From Fragilaria crotonensis (taxonomy: Eukaryota > Bacillariophyta > Fragilariophyceae > Fragilariales > Fragilariaceae), in NCBI GenBank assembly GCA_022925895.1, contig JAKSYS010000638.1:1-36269 (forward strand): 36,269 bases of DNA. Reading direction: 5' to 3'. Below the pieces are notes generated by a model that worked only from the letters and a program-made list of their open reading frames with translations, searched no databases and was not told the DNA's origin. Position numbers and translations under genes: made by a program. Below are positions 1-10,779 of this stretch, in pieces; the first letter of the stretch is position 1, and each line of letters opens with the position of its first letter.

Positions 1-229
1 GCATGATACAAGTATTCTGCAGAAGGGTTAAGGGTAAACGGATGCCCCCATGCCGGCCACTCGAATTTCCAGTCTGTGGACCAGATTCAAACATTAGGCA
101 AAGAGTACAAGCACCTGGTAGACTGTTCGCCGAGGTTAGAAGGAAGGAAAATCGTGCAATCGACATGTCATACCGTTGACCTGCTAGCTTTCAGCCTTCA
201 ACCAAAGGTGATAAACTGAGTACTCTCAC
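1..229. other. 5' flank of the dsRBD/PPR-like gene, nothing recognised
   Basis: No convincing coding frame, RNA gene or repeat is visible. It is most likely the upstream region or 5' UTR of the gene starting near 230, or the end of a neighbour lying outside the window. Confidence 0.3.
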
Positions 230-3200
230 ATGCTGTCTCATCACCTGACCCGAAGGTCTCTTCGAGAATTACGCTACAGGCCCCGACTTCATCGATCCAC
301 CCTTGTCCACGAACGGAGGGCAGAATTTCCTCCGTTCCGAGCTTTCTCAGCAGGCAGTCTCATCAACAAATCAGACAATCCTCGATCGCAGCTCAGCGAG
401 TGGTACGATAAAGAACACGAAATCAAGATTTCGTATAAGAATTCCTTCCAAGTCGACGACCACTTTCACGATGGGAAGATCTGGTGGTCAGCTCGATTCG
501 TTTGTCCATTGACAATCAAGTCTATTACGCTGATTCTCCCGCATCGTACGCCGATCCGAAGAGTCCTTGGATGAAGGACAACGACGCAGCACCGATTCAA
601 TTCGAAGGCAAGGTCTTTTTCAGCAAACTTAAGACAGCGGTTCATGCAGCTGCAGCCAGGAGGTTGGACGCGATCGAAACTGCGCAGCAGGGCGGTAGCT
701 CATTGGAAGGCAGCCCTTCTTCCGATGGTGGTTTCGACGAAGCTGCCACCGGAAGAGAACATTGCAGCCGTAGACATTGCGTCCATGGAGGTATCCGCTG
801 TTCCGCTAGAAACAGACGAGTCAACGGAAGAAACCGCTAGTTCACTCGAAGCAAATATTCTTGATGTTGATACGGCTAAGGACTTGACCACATCAAAGGC
901 CTCCAAGGCTCTCCCACCACCCGGCAATCCTAGCGCCCACGGAAATCCTTTGGACACGCTCGCCATCTACTACAGCCGAATGAAAGTTCCAAAGTTCAAG
1001 GACGGGTTTGAAACAGTTATGCATAAGGACAAACATATTTTGTTGTGGTCAGCAACGTTTGTGTGTCCGATAACGGGAAAGAAGTATTGGTCCGGGACGT
1101 TGCGAGATGAATCGAATTATGGAGAAGCTAGCTATCTGAAGGGCACGCCTTACTATACTCGTCGTAAATCAGCCGTGCACGCAGCAGCGGCCCGGGCTAT
1201 TGATGACATGATGTTTTCCTTCACGAACGACGTGAATCTGCCTAGGCTTTGCTACGACGACCCCAGTCTCCCCAGGAAAATTTTTGTTCACCCCCAAGCG
1301 GATGATCGTCAATTAACGGAACCAGAGGACGACATCAGCCTCAGGCGGTTGGAGGAAGAACCCTCGGAGGAAACCGTCAGCCAGTCCGCGCTCAACGACA
1401 TCTCGTTTACTGTCCTATCAGATGTCTCCACTTCGGCGACGACTCTTGGGAGAGTTATGGCTGCCTGGGCTAACAGCGTCGCTGTGGAAAGCCATTCCTC
1501 GCGGCGGTCGTCGAGGCCAACACTTTCTTCGTCGACTTGGACTCCACTCCAAGAGCGACGCAGAATCTGTGACGAGGCCTTGTCTTGGCTGACGGCCGCG
1601 AATGATGCTGGAGGGCCCTCTCGCAAGTACACTCGGTTTCATTGCCCACTTCACGTGAATGCCCTGGAGGCGAGTAATGCCATTCTCTCCGCCCTGGGAA
1701 GGGCAAATGAAATCGAGAACGGTCGTGATGTTCAAGAACTAGCTGTCAAGGTTCTGACCTACCTTGCAACACGCACCAATCCGAATGCTGATACCTATGC
1801 TGCCTATTTCCAATGTCTTCACGGAGAACCGAAATCGGTGGCATGTACGGCGCAGAAAATCCTCGAGCAAATGATATCTGGCGAATTGGTCGATGGGAAA
1901 GGTTTTCCACCACCAACACTACAGGTGTTTAACACCGTGATTCAGCTGTGGGCAGATGCTGGTGACAGCGAGAAATGCCAGAGAGTGTTGGATTTGTTGG
2001 TGTCTTCAGGATTCGTTGCAAATCGCGACACCTGCTTTGCAATGTTGTCGGTGATGGCGCACCGAGCGTTTGACCCTGATGCCGCGAACGACCTGATCAA
2101 GCGAATAGGGATTATCGATGCGTTGGACGCCGAATTGTATTGTGCACCCCTTCGTTGGAGTGGCAAAAAAGTTGGGGCCATGAGGGTTAAATGGGATAAT
2201 GTGTCAGAAGTATTCTGCGACGGTTTTAAGGAGTCAGCAAGTGAAGATACTGCTCAGGAGGCTCGGGCTGTGGAAGCATGGGTGTCGAATATGGAAAGTG
2301 TCGTGGAGGTGAATACTACTAGCTGCTACGAGGCTGCAATACAAGCGTGGGTTCGTACTGGAACTTTGGAAGGCCTCCTTCGAGCCGAAGCCTATGCTCA
2401 GCGTTTGCTTGCCGGCACTTCCACGGTCGAGGGGATGAAGCCAAGCCTGCAATGTTTCTTTCCTATTCTTGCAGCTTGGACGTATAGCGGAGAGGACTCA
2501 TCAAATTTGAAGCGTTGGATCCATCGACTAGAATCAAGTGGGATTTTGCAAAACGACGGGAGGGTTACCTCGATGCTCATTCTTGCTAGTAGGCGCCGAG
2601 CAGAAGCACTCCTCCTCTCGAGCTCCGAGTATGACGTCGCGGAGGGAAACTTGATAGCGACGGAAGCATTCGAGGAGCTTGCTCGCGTATGTGACCAACT
2701 CATCAATCATAATTTCTCAGAGGAAGATCTCCCGTTTTACTTGGAAACTTCGGCCTTCTGCGACGCTATATCATGCATTGGATGTTTCGGCAAGCAGCGA
2801 GCTGAACACGACGATCTTGACGAAGCAAAAGCGGCTACCGAATTGATCCTTCAGGTGGTCGTGCGGTATCAGAAATTGATCCAAAGGTTAAGCGCTGTTG
2901 TGTCCGAAGGAGACCAAAGAAACAAACGCATTGAGTTTCCTGGCGACGGATCAAGTGAGGGCGCAGCTGCACCGTCGGCTGAGGTTGACCAACAACTGCG
3001 ATGTCTCCTTCATGGAGCTGCGGGAGTATATCATAGCGCCATCTCCTGTTTGGATGATATCGATCTAGCATCCCCTGCGACCGAGGAGGATAGCGAAGGT
3101 GATGAGTTACAAGAGGATTGCGAAGATGCACTAGGATCACTACGTATGACCCACCTTCCAGACATTGAAGGTATGGTGAGGAACGAGGCGGAGTGCAGCA

Positions 3201-3886
3201 TGTTGCTCGCATCCCTCGGTGCTTGCGAAGGCGGCGGTAGAATAACGTACCCTGATGGCTTTTCCTATGATGAAAACCCAGGAAAACACCTGAACTCGAA
3301 AGTGGAACTCCTCGCGAAGGTTGTGGATTCGTTGGCGAAGAGGACTACAGGCCAACATTTTAGCGATCAGGCAAGAATTCTGTGGCTCGTTGTTAACTTG
3401 GCCTCTGAAACGAGCCCAATGGAAAGTGACAGCTCTAAGTTATCTGACCTTTTCCTAGATGCAGCGAAAGTTCTTTTGGCCCAGGAGCAAATCGGCGAGG
3501 AGCAGGTTGTGACAAAGCATATCCTCAAGGTCATATCGCGCAAGATCGAGGAAACTGCCGGTTCACAGGGCTTCGATGCATTGTTAACTTCGAGCAGTGG
3601 TAATGCGAGGAGAAAGCCGTCAGTGAAAGTGAAAGCGAAAGCGAAAGTGAAAGCGGCACACGCGACAACCAAAGCCGTAAGGCAGGCGTTCAGCAAATCC
3701 AAACCTATTGAGGCTCCCAGTAAACGCGTGTCAAGCAAAGTCAAACCCCTTGAGTCTCCCGAAAAAAGCGAGATAAACAAAGGCAAACCCACGGAGGCTC
3801 AAAAAAACGCGCGACCGGCAAAGCCAAACCCATTGCTGCGGCTCCGAAAAAGCCGAAGCCCGCGTCGTCGAAGCGATACTCCGTAA
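230..3886 (+). CDS. Tandem dsRBD-like plus PPR-like protein, frame-disrupted near its N-terminus
   Basis: A likely organellar RNA-binding protein. The ATG at 230 opens a basic, Arg-rich leader (MLSHHLTRRSLRELRYR...) resembling a mitochondrial presequence. Two related domains follow. Copy 1 reads WWSARFVCPL near 480-510 and KTAVHAAAARRLDAIE near 630-680. Copy 2 reads LWSATFVCPITGKKYW and KSAVHAAAARAIDDM at about 950-1220. Helix-strand-strand-helix order and the terminal K-x-A-x-x-A-A-A-x-x-x-(I/L) helix resemble a double-stranded RNA-binding domain. The middle (about 1700-2700) has PPR-like helical pairs such as LQVFNTVIQLWADAGDSEK. The tail (3600-3880) is Lys-rich. Copy 1 is split between frames: frame of 230 to about 509, the next frame to about 690-745, then the original frame to the stop. 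The two indels cancel, and the longest uninterrupted frame is 644-3886 (1080 codons). No plausible intron explains both shifts. Domain assignments rest on residue patterns only. Confidence 0.75.
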
Positions 3887-4059
3887 ATAAGGCGGCGTCG
3901 TAATCCTAGCAAAGCTTGACCCTGAATTGAATAGCATGAGATAAGTGCTATAAATAGAGTCTAGGAGTAAGTCCTAACAAACTGTTGGACTACACGATCC
4001 AGCGAGAGTTGGTCACTCTTCAATACTTGAATTGTAGTGACGAGTCGGAAACAAGAGGA

Positions 4060-5334
4060 TTACATCGTACGGGGTTTATTGGCCCTGGTACGATAGCGCT
4101 TATTGGTATGTTCCCGGGGATTCAACAAGATTTTGATGTACATCTCAGGCGTTACCCTCGAGCCAAACATTTGTGTCCGGCCATGCTTAGGGTGGTTCAT
4201 AGAAGTCTTCATCGTCGCCGTTGTGAAGTACCAATCCAGTTTGATTTCATCCTTTTCAAAAAACTCTACAAACTCATCACTCCCCGTAAACGTCCAACCA
4301 AACTCAGACGGGTCGGGATATAGCTCCAAAGAGACGCGACCAGCATGCGAAGGTCGAATCCCATTGTAGCGCTGAGCGTTTGATTTCTTCGCCTTGCGCT
4401 TACCTTGAACTTGGACTCGAGACTTCAATCTCTCAACCTCTTGTTGGGCCTTGTCGGTGTCCATAGCCGACATTTTGAGCAGAGCTGCTTCGATTTCGCG
4501 TAATTCTTGTTCATCCTGTTTTCGCATGTCCGCCTGGCGGTTGTGAGGGTTAGGATTGTTCGTCCACCGCTCACCCCATGCACTCTTTACTGCATTACGA
4601 GAGTCCCATTGCGGATTCAATTTCTTTAACAAGCGTTGCTTTCGCGCCTCGCCAGCACGTTTGAAAGCAGAGCATTCCTTCGTCAAAAGTCCGATCGACA
4701 CTGCAACAATGTCTGCATCCTCCTCCAATTCAGAGCACTGACGAGCATCCTTATCGAGCAGGCGAGAAATCTCTGAGTCTGCTAGAGCCAAGGCATTGTG
4801 AATCCTGTAGAGACTAATTTGATAGAAATCTGCTCCTGCCACCCACTGGGGCGGCGGGAAACTGCAGTTGCAGCCTTTCTTGGCAAAAATGTCGCTCTGT
4901 GTCGAGACAATTCGAATCATGAGCCTTCGCATACTCATTCCACCCTGATTCGGTGGAAGGGGAGTATGATTCAACATTGGAACGTCTCCACCATCATCCA
5001 TGTCTTGCTCCTCATCTTCCGAGCTGTCATCGCCATACTGAATGCTAGCAAACCGATTTCCATTCAAAGGAGGCATTGCAATCGAGCTCTGACCATGCAC
5101 GTGTTCACCAGCGGCATTGCCACCGGATGCTGCAGTGGATGGAGGAGGCACGGTGGGCGGATTGTCCCATTGATCTTCCAGATTGAGCAAGATCCTCTCC
5201 AAGTTAACCAATGATGCTAACGAGACGTCAATCATGGTTTCTGTGTTCGCTCGATGGCCATTAGTATGCAAGCAAGATGAGGCCACTGCAATCGCATCCA
5301 GCCATGCGTTGCTAACAACTTCGCCACTGCTCAT
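4060..5334 (-). CDS. Conserved-type hypothetical protein, 424 aa
   Basis: A single open frame from an ATG at 5334 to a stop at 4060, convergent with the dsRBD/PPR-like gene. The first third is probably globular-helical with a Pro/Ala/Gly-rich linker and an acidic patch (DDSSEDEEQDMDDGGD). The middle (about residues 190-320) is highly charged and likely coiled coil. The C-terminal ~90 residues look like a compact domain with Trp/Phe-rich motifs (SEFGWTFTGSDEFVEFF, LDWYFTTATMK), then HPKHGRTQMF and an Asn-Pro-Arg-x-His-Thr segment. I have an impression that this HP-x2-G-x-TQ-x-F...NPR-x-HT pattern recurs in other diatom proteins, but could not check. There is no signal peptide or membrane segment, so a nuclear or cytosolic location is likely. 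Function not recognised. Confidence 0.75.
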   Translation of the reverse strand: MSSGEVVSNAWLDAIAVASSCLHTNGHRANTETMIDVSLASLVNLERILLNLEDQWDNPPTVPPPSTAASGGNAAGEHVHGQSSIAMPPLNGNRFASIQYGDDSSEDEEQDMDDGGDVPMLNHTPLPPNQGGMSMRRLMIRIVSTQSDIFAKKGCNCSFPPPQWVAGADFYQISLYRIHNALALADSEISRLLDKDARQCSELEEDADIVAVSIGLLTKECSAFKRAGEARKQRLLKKLNPQWDSRNAVKSAWGERWTNNPNPHNRQADMRKQDEQELREIEAALLKMSAMDTDKAQQEVERLKSRVQVQGKRKAKKSNAQRYNGIRPSHAGRVSLELYPDPSEFGWTFTGSDEFVEFFEKDEIKLDWYFTTATMKTSMNHPKHGRTQMFGSRVTPEMYIKILLNPREHTNKRYRTRANKPRTM

Positions 5335-6215
5335 TTCGTCGATTTCTCGTCGAAAGTACAGGTGTCAACGATCAGAAACGATGTTGTCGTCTGTGCATCG
5401 AGTTGGCTCCAATTCGGATCATGCAGGAATTCTCATACTGCCAACAGGTAATCGGATTACTTAATTGTACTGGAGTACTTCGTACGCCACATACTGGGGA
5501 GATGTGCAGATACGTAGATACCAAGAAGAGGTTGCAGATAAATCGAATTGCCACTCACCTCCTCGTCGCCTGTCTCCGTCTCCATCAACCTCCATCCAAA
5601 AAAGGTTTCACAATACCATGGAGTAAAGGCCCAAACAGTTTTTTTAAAAACCAAATACTCTAAGGTATAGTGTACTCCGTACATTGTAGTACATACCGAG
5701 TTCCAAATCTCGTCTCAAGTAACGAAACCTTTCGGTGAAATGTCAGGATTTTCTCTATTCATCCTTCTTTAAGCAGTAAATATCGGACAGAAATAGAAAA
5801 AACACACTTGTTTCTGAAAAGGTGATGGATGCTGGAGTCCGTACTCCGGACAGAAGCTGAACAATGTCTGTCACATACGAGTACACATGAACGGTTGGAC
5901 CGACCGACGTGATAGCCCTCGTGATGAAGTTGTATCATACTGGAATACCTAACTGGAGTGCATACCTTCTACAAAGGTACTCGAGTAGAACTCCAGTACT
6001 CGTGCTCGATACTGGATTCGATACTACAGTACTGTACCCGGCAACCCATCGACCGCCCGACCGGAAAACAATCCCTTTCACACACTTCGATGTTTAAGCA
6101 TAGAGCCGTCGACGACCGATACACCTAACGGGTTTGGATCATCAATGTACCAGGTAGTAGTACTTAATACCTCATATCGGATACAGCGTTGCAGTCTTGG
6201 CCTTATAATTTCACC
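5335..6215. promoter_or_regulatory. Divergent intergenic region with GTAC-rich palindromes
   Basis: About 880 bp between the divergent starts of the 424-aa protein (-) and the ankyrin protein (+), so it should hold both promoters. No coding frame is convincing. It contains many GTAC-centred short palindromic words, for example TGGAGTACTTCGTACG near 5468, a cluster at 5664-5698, GTCCGTACTCCGGAC near 5837 and a dense run at 5935-6040. No TATA box could be assigned. Confidence 0.4.
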
Positions 6216-7433
6216 ATGAACCAAGACACCGAGAGGAAGCGCAAGGCGGACGTCCTCGGTCGGTGGGAGACATCATCAAAACTGGGGCGAGGTTCCTTGA
6301 GCGGTTGGACGACTTGTTCTTTGTGTCCAACGAATCGGAAAAAGCAATACGCTCTAGGACGAGGCATATCAGCCCACTTGCATGCCGTTCATGCGCCTTG
6401 GAAGATCAAGAAGGAGAAAAGCAAATCATCAAAGCGGCCTAGGACGAATGCAGGAGGGAAGGAATCAACGCAGGTCCTTAGCGATCAACGGAATCCAACG
6501 ACGCAAGAAGAGGAAGAGTGGTCAACGCGAGTTGCAGAGATTACAGCCGAGTTGGAACGAGACCATAGAGGCAAGCTTGGTACAGATCGTACAGGCAAGG
6601 TGTCGAAATCCTATCGCGAGAGCCTCCCTGCTTTTCTGCAAGCTGCTGCCGATGGTGATATTGTTCTGCTACAGAGCATGCTGGAACATGCTTCCCAAAC
6701 GAAGGGGGGTCTTGCTGAGCTCTTGTCCACACGTGATCGAAACGGATCCACGCCAGAGCACTGGGCTGCGGGAGGAGGACACATAGATTGCCTGAAAATC
6801 CTCCTCGAATCACGTGAGAAGGTATCCAATGGAACGGCAACCCCTCCCGATCCACCTACCGAGGCGCACGCCAACAAACGACTGAGACGACGCGATGGCA
6901 AAACCAGCTTGCATTACGCCGCACGTAACGGAAAGCTAGAGTGTATGCGGTATTTGGTCGAGGACCGCCACCATTCCGTGGATAGTAGTTCTGGGGATGG
7001 GTCAACGCCGCTGCACCTGGCCTGTTTCGGAGCCTACCCCCAAGCAGTGCAATACTTGATCGACAAGGGCGCCGACATTCACGCCATTAATGATTGGTCC
7101 TGTAGCGCTGCGCACTGGACTGCAATGAGTCAATCGCAAGACGCAGATGCCATTGTTGCGATATGTAAACTGTTGCACAAGGCTGGGGTCTCTTTCGTCG
7201 TGGCGCAGAAGCAAGGACATTCTCCCCTGCACAAAGCGGCACAGAAGCAAAATCAAATCGTTGCCAGATGGCTGTCAAAATCTACTGAATGCGGTGGACC
7301 TGGGTTGACTCAACCAGAGCGACGCATGGCAAGCAAACCTGACAATGGCGGGCACCGGCCGAGCGAAATCTGGTTGAGCGCGGGTGGAGACGCTTCCTTT
7401 GCCTCGTGGATTGCGGAGGTGTTCGAGAACTAG
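6216..7433 (+). CDS. Zinc-finger and ankyrin-repeat protein
   Basis: The ATG at 6216 (context ACCATGA) gives 405 aa; the in-frame extension to 6189 has no ATG. Near the N-terminus a C2H2-like finger has Cys34, Cys37, His54 and His59 within TTCSLCPTNRKKQY...HLHAVH, flanked by basic residues. From about residue 125 to the end there are four to six ankyrin repeats, with signature segments GSTPEHWAAGGGHIDCLKIL, GKTSLHYAARNGKLECMRYL, GSTPLHLACFGAYPQAVQYL and GHSPLHKAAQKQNQIVARWL. Ankyrin repeats mediate protein-protein contacts; the finger could bind nucleic acid or protein, so an adaptor or regulatory role is the inference. There is no targeting signal or membrane segment. The stop lies only 41 bp from the convergent stop of the LtrA-like gene. 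Confidence 0.85.
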   Translation: MNQDTERKRKADVLGRWETSSKLGRGSLSGWTTCSLCPTNRKKQYALGRGISAHLHAVHAPWKIKKEKSKSSKRPRTNAGGKESTQVLSDQRNPTTQEEEEWSTRVAEITAELERDHRGKLGTDRTGKVSKSYRESLPAFLQAAADGDIVLLQSMLEHASQTKGGLAELLSTRDRNGSTPEHWAAGGGHIDCLKILLESREKVSNGTATPPDPPTEAHANKRLRRRDGKTSLHYAARNGKLECMRYLVEDRHHSVDSSSGDGSTPLHLACFGAYPQAVQYLIDKGADIHAINDWSCSAAHWTAMSQSQDADAIVAICKLLHKAGVSFVVAQKQGHSPLHKAAQKQNQIVARWLSKSTECGGPGLTQPERRMASKPDNGGHRPSEIWLSAGGDASFASWIAEVFEN

Positions 7434-7474
7434 TAAAGGATGAAGGCTATAGGAAAACTGTACACTCGTTAGAT

Positions 7475-9426
7475 TCAGGGGTCCTGGCACACTGCCTCAC
7501 CGGCATCTTTTTGGTGCGCAAATTCGTTCGTTTCATGACCAGCCACGTCCTCGCTAGGAACATCATCCGCTTCATTGTGTCCTTTGGACAGTGTCTCCTC
7601 AATGTCCTGCTGCATTTTTTCACCCTCGCAATTATCTTCTTCCGCTTCATCCTTCTCACGATCGAGAAAAATTATGCGGCCGAGCTTACGAATTATCAGC
7701 TGAGCAACAACACCAGCAAGACCTAACACAGAGAGATGCTGTGGGTTGGTCGCGTACTGACTTAGTGTAGCGAAGAAAAGCGCCAGACTAATTCTGGCAA
7801 CAGTTAAGAGAATCCCGTTCCAATTCATCACCTTGGTCTTGGGGCATTGACACCGGTTGATACTAGAGTTCAATCCGCGGTGAAGAAGGATCATCAAATC
7901 GAGGCAAACAAAGACAAGCGTAATGGCAGCACTGAACACGTTTGCAGCGGCTTGGCGGCGTTCGTCTGAAGTGAGACCGACGCCTCCAGCGAGATCCCGC
8001 TCAATGAGCGAATCTTCACCATTTTCCAGGCGTCTCTCCCCGTACGTAAACTCATACATGAACAGTTTATAGGAAACACCGACTGCAATCAAACTCGCGG
8101 AGTATACGGCGTTCACCATGCTCCACCAGATACCCGCGTCCTTGTGGCGCCGAGTGGCATGATCGTCAGCATCATGAGGTTGGCTTCGATAATGCAAATA
8201 GTGGAGTGATACAACTGTCAAAATGCCACAGTAAAAAGTAACGTAGTAATCTTCACCGTCGGAAACATCGACAATGAGCAAACTCAAAATGCTGCAGGAC
8301 AGGCGGTTAGCACTTCCACAAGGAGCACGCAATCATTCAGGATCTTTCGGACTCACCTTTCTCCGAGCATCAACATTATCCATTCGCCATCTCTGTGGAT
8401 GACAAGGTTGATATTTAAAGGTACGGTGAACTCTTTGTGGCTTCCATCCTTCGGAAACATAATTTGGACTGAAATGATCAGGAACATCCATTGGCTCAAG
8501 ACTGCTCCAAGCAAAAGGTAGATTGGGAGGTCATTCTGATACGACGACGTTGAGGAATCGGCTTAGCTGACTGCCAGCATGCGGTTATCACTTGCACCTG
8601 CTCCGTGTACAAAGTACTCCATCCCAGCCACAATCGTAGCGGCCGCCTGGAGGGCAAATGCTACCAACCGAATGCGAACGTCCCGGATGGCAACCTTTTT
8701 CAGAACTTCCCTCTGACCCACGCCGTTAAAGTATATTTCCAGATAAACAACAACACCCATACAGGTAAAGATGGTCGCCACGAGCGCCACGGCAAACATA
8801 TCTGGATGCTCACGGGGATTTGCCATGATCGGAACCGGGTTAATGTGAACAATGCCGAAGGCAACCACCACAAAAAGCATGGCCTCCACGAAGCGATGGT
8901 ACAGATCATCTTCCACCACAAATCTGGCATCATAAAACAACTTATCGCGCCACATAGCCAACGATATGAAGAAACATGTTACAAAGTATAGAACACCATG
9001 TCCTGTAGGGGACACCACAATTATGTTCCCGACATTGTATGCTGCGGCTACAAAGAACAAATCGAAGAATGTATCTCCCCAATTGACTCTGCCGGAGGGA
9101 GAACAGGTTAAGTAAAGTGAAAATCGCAAACCGTATCAATACCACGTTGTTGACCTTGAATTGCTAAAGCAACACTTGTCTCTGTGGGAACGGTCTAAAC
9201 GTGCTGCGAGACTGAATACATACCTTGGTAGGATCTGCGAATCGCCCCACTTTTGCCGCTGCTTGGGTGGACTGTAAAGAACCACTTTTCCGGGATGGTA
9301 TGAGACGTCACGAACGCTTCCATCGCGCAGCGTGGCTGGTGTGATACTTATTGTGTCATCAAGTTCTTCTGGGCCGTCGTCAAAATCTTGGGGCTCAGGC
9401 TCATTTTGCTCTCCAGATGTAATCAT
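7475..9426 (-). CDS. LtrA-family (low temperature requirement A-like) multi-pass membrane protein
   Basis: Four exons on the minus strand: 9224-9426, 8572-9088, 8357-8535 and 7475-8291, about 571 aa. Splice sites are CAAG|GTATGTATTC to GGCAG (9089-9223) and GAAAG|GTGAGTCC to CCTGCAG (8292-8356). Joining restores VNWGDTFFDLFFVAAAYNVG after exon 1, and LGES-ILSLLIVD after the last junction; both are hallmarks of bacterial and eukaryotic LtrA proteins. About eight or more hydrophobic segments are visible. The N-terminus is acidic and soluble, and the C-terminus is charged. Exons 2 and 3 are separated only by about 36 bp containing an in-frame TAA. An alternative pair of sites, 8562-8597, also works (GCAG|GTGCAAGTG to GCTAAG). 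The biochemical role of LtrA proteins is poorly known; a transporter or channel-like role is possible. Confidence 0.85.
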
Positions 9427-9631
9427 AATTGTAACAGGACTGCGCTTCTCTAAGAGAAGTGATGACTTCTAGGGCGATTGCGAATGATGCTTTGTTCACA
9501 GAAATACTCGACTATCGTATTATTAACAGGTACAGGAGAACTGAAGTTCATCGTCGTTACGATGGCAACCAAGTAACGACAGATGATTAACCTCGAAGTT
9601 CCAACCGCCTACGCGAATTGTACCGTAGACA

Positions 9632-9746
9632 GGTAGTGTAGTACTACATACAGTACATGTAGAGATTAGAATTAAACTCGTATTCATACATCGTACCAGG
9701 TACCAGCTACTGTACTCTATACCACTATACCTGGCACTGTACTGTG
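9632..9746. repeat. GTAC-centred palindrome cluster
   Basis: Dense short palindromic words: GTAGTACTAC, CAGTACATG, CGTACCAGGTACCAG, CTGTACTC and GCACTGTACTGTG in about 115 bp. The same vocabulary recurs in other gaps of the window. Confidence 0.5.
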
Positions 9747-10131
9747 TCAAACGGAATTTCATCTTGGAAGCAGTTTGACCGTTACCATTCATAGCGCTAT
9801 AAGGCCTAATGGAATGATGTTGGAAGCAGTATATGCATAGATGACATTCATATTAAGTCCACGCTTCATACACAAAGATTTATATGAGTATCTTATGGCT
9901 TGTCGGATGTCCTCGTGTGAGGTCGTGTCGTCGTATATTGTTTCTCGGAATAATCAAGACAAAATGGAAGATTGAAGCGCTTAGAATACATCTTCTGGGA
10001 GTAGTCGGAGTACGACGGCGTGGGACGACGCTGAGTAAGAAGGTTCGGACTTTAAGACATTTGATCCGTCAGGACCATGACATTTGTGAGAATTCCGTTC
10101 TGGATTTTGCGAACTCGTACACGTACTGTAT

Positions 10132-10569
10132 TCACCGGAACATCATCGAAGCACGTGCATTCTTAAGGAGTTCTTGGTATGATATGAGAATGAGACGTAA
10201 TTCGATTTTGTCTACGACATGACCTGGATCGTGATTTCCAAAATCATTGTACGACGCATTTTCGGAATACTCTTCGTCTCCGAGTACCTTCGATAAATGT
10301 CGAAGAGTGACGGTGTGTGGGCTGGATTTTGCATTCCCGTCGCCGCAGCTTGGAAAGTCATCCCGAAGTCCGGAAGTTCGAGACCCCGCTAAAGTATCAT
10401 TTCCTGGAATAGGATAAGATCGTTTGCCCCCATCCGTCAAGCACCTGCAGGTTATTGAACGCCCTTCATCGCTTCCTCCAGGAAAGGACTTGCGCCAAGA
10501 AGAGATCACGTCCACTCTCGTTGAACAATGGCGTTTCCTGAATCCAAATCCGTAAGTCAGAAGGCGCAT
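10132..10569 (-). CDS. Doubtful hypothetical protein, 145 aa
   Basis: An uninterrupted frame from an ATG at 10569. The product is hydrophilic and basic at its N-terminus, with no recognised motif, signal or membrane segment. It lies in the gap upstream of the PX-kinase gene and partly faces a plus-strand open frame, so it may be chance. Listed because length and start codon are acceptable; no family evidence. Confidence 0.2.
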   Translation of the reverse strand: MRLLTYGFGFRKRHCSTRVDVISSWRKSFPGGSDEGRSITCRCLTDGGKRSYPIPGNDTLAGSRTSGLRDDFPSCGDGNAKSSPHTVTLRHLSKVLGDEEYSENASYNDFGNHDPGHVVDKIELRLILISYQELLKNARASMMFR

Positions 10570-10779
10570 GGCTGAATTGATTACTTCCGTATCAGTTTTT
10601 TATCAGATATCTATTTTTTCTACGTCGGAATTAGTAATCTGGGCACTTTCAGAACCCGCTAGAGACACTCCCCCCGTTTCGGATTCTTTCCCCCTCTACA
10701 AATCCCACACCGAAACCTCTCTCTGGCTGCCAAAATCGAGCGAACTCTCCGACTCATCAACGAAGAATGTTGAAACGAT

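Larger units (their letters stand above)
9427..10779. other. Intergenic region between LtrA-like gene (-) and PX-kinase gene (+)
   Basis: About 1.35 kb holding the promoters of two divergent genes. A GTAC-palindrome cluster lies at 9632-9746. The rest contains only a weak minus-strand open frame (10132-10569, listed separately) and a plus-strand frame without support. No RNA gene recognised. Confidence 0.35.

Noticed and set aside
3949..3957. Perfect-looking TATA box (TATAAATAG) on the plus strand
   Set aside because: It lies between two convergent genes with only antisense, ATG-less frames downstream, so it is most likely chance.
4103..5214. Plus-strand open frames opposite the 424-aa protein
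   Set aside because: They are shadows of the minus-strand gene and have no coherent motifs.
9884..10222. Plus-strand open frame of 112 codons
   Set aside because: Arg-rich, no motif, overlaps an opposite frame and lies in a promoter gap.
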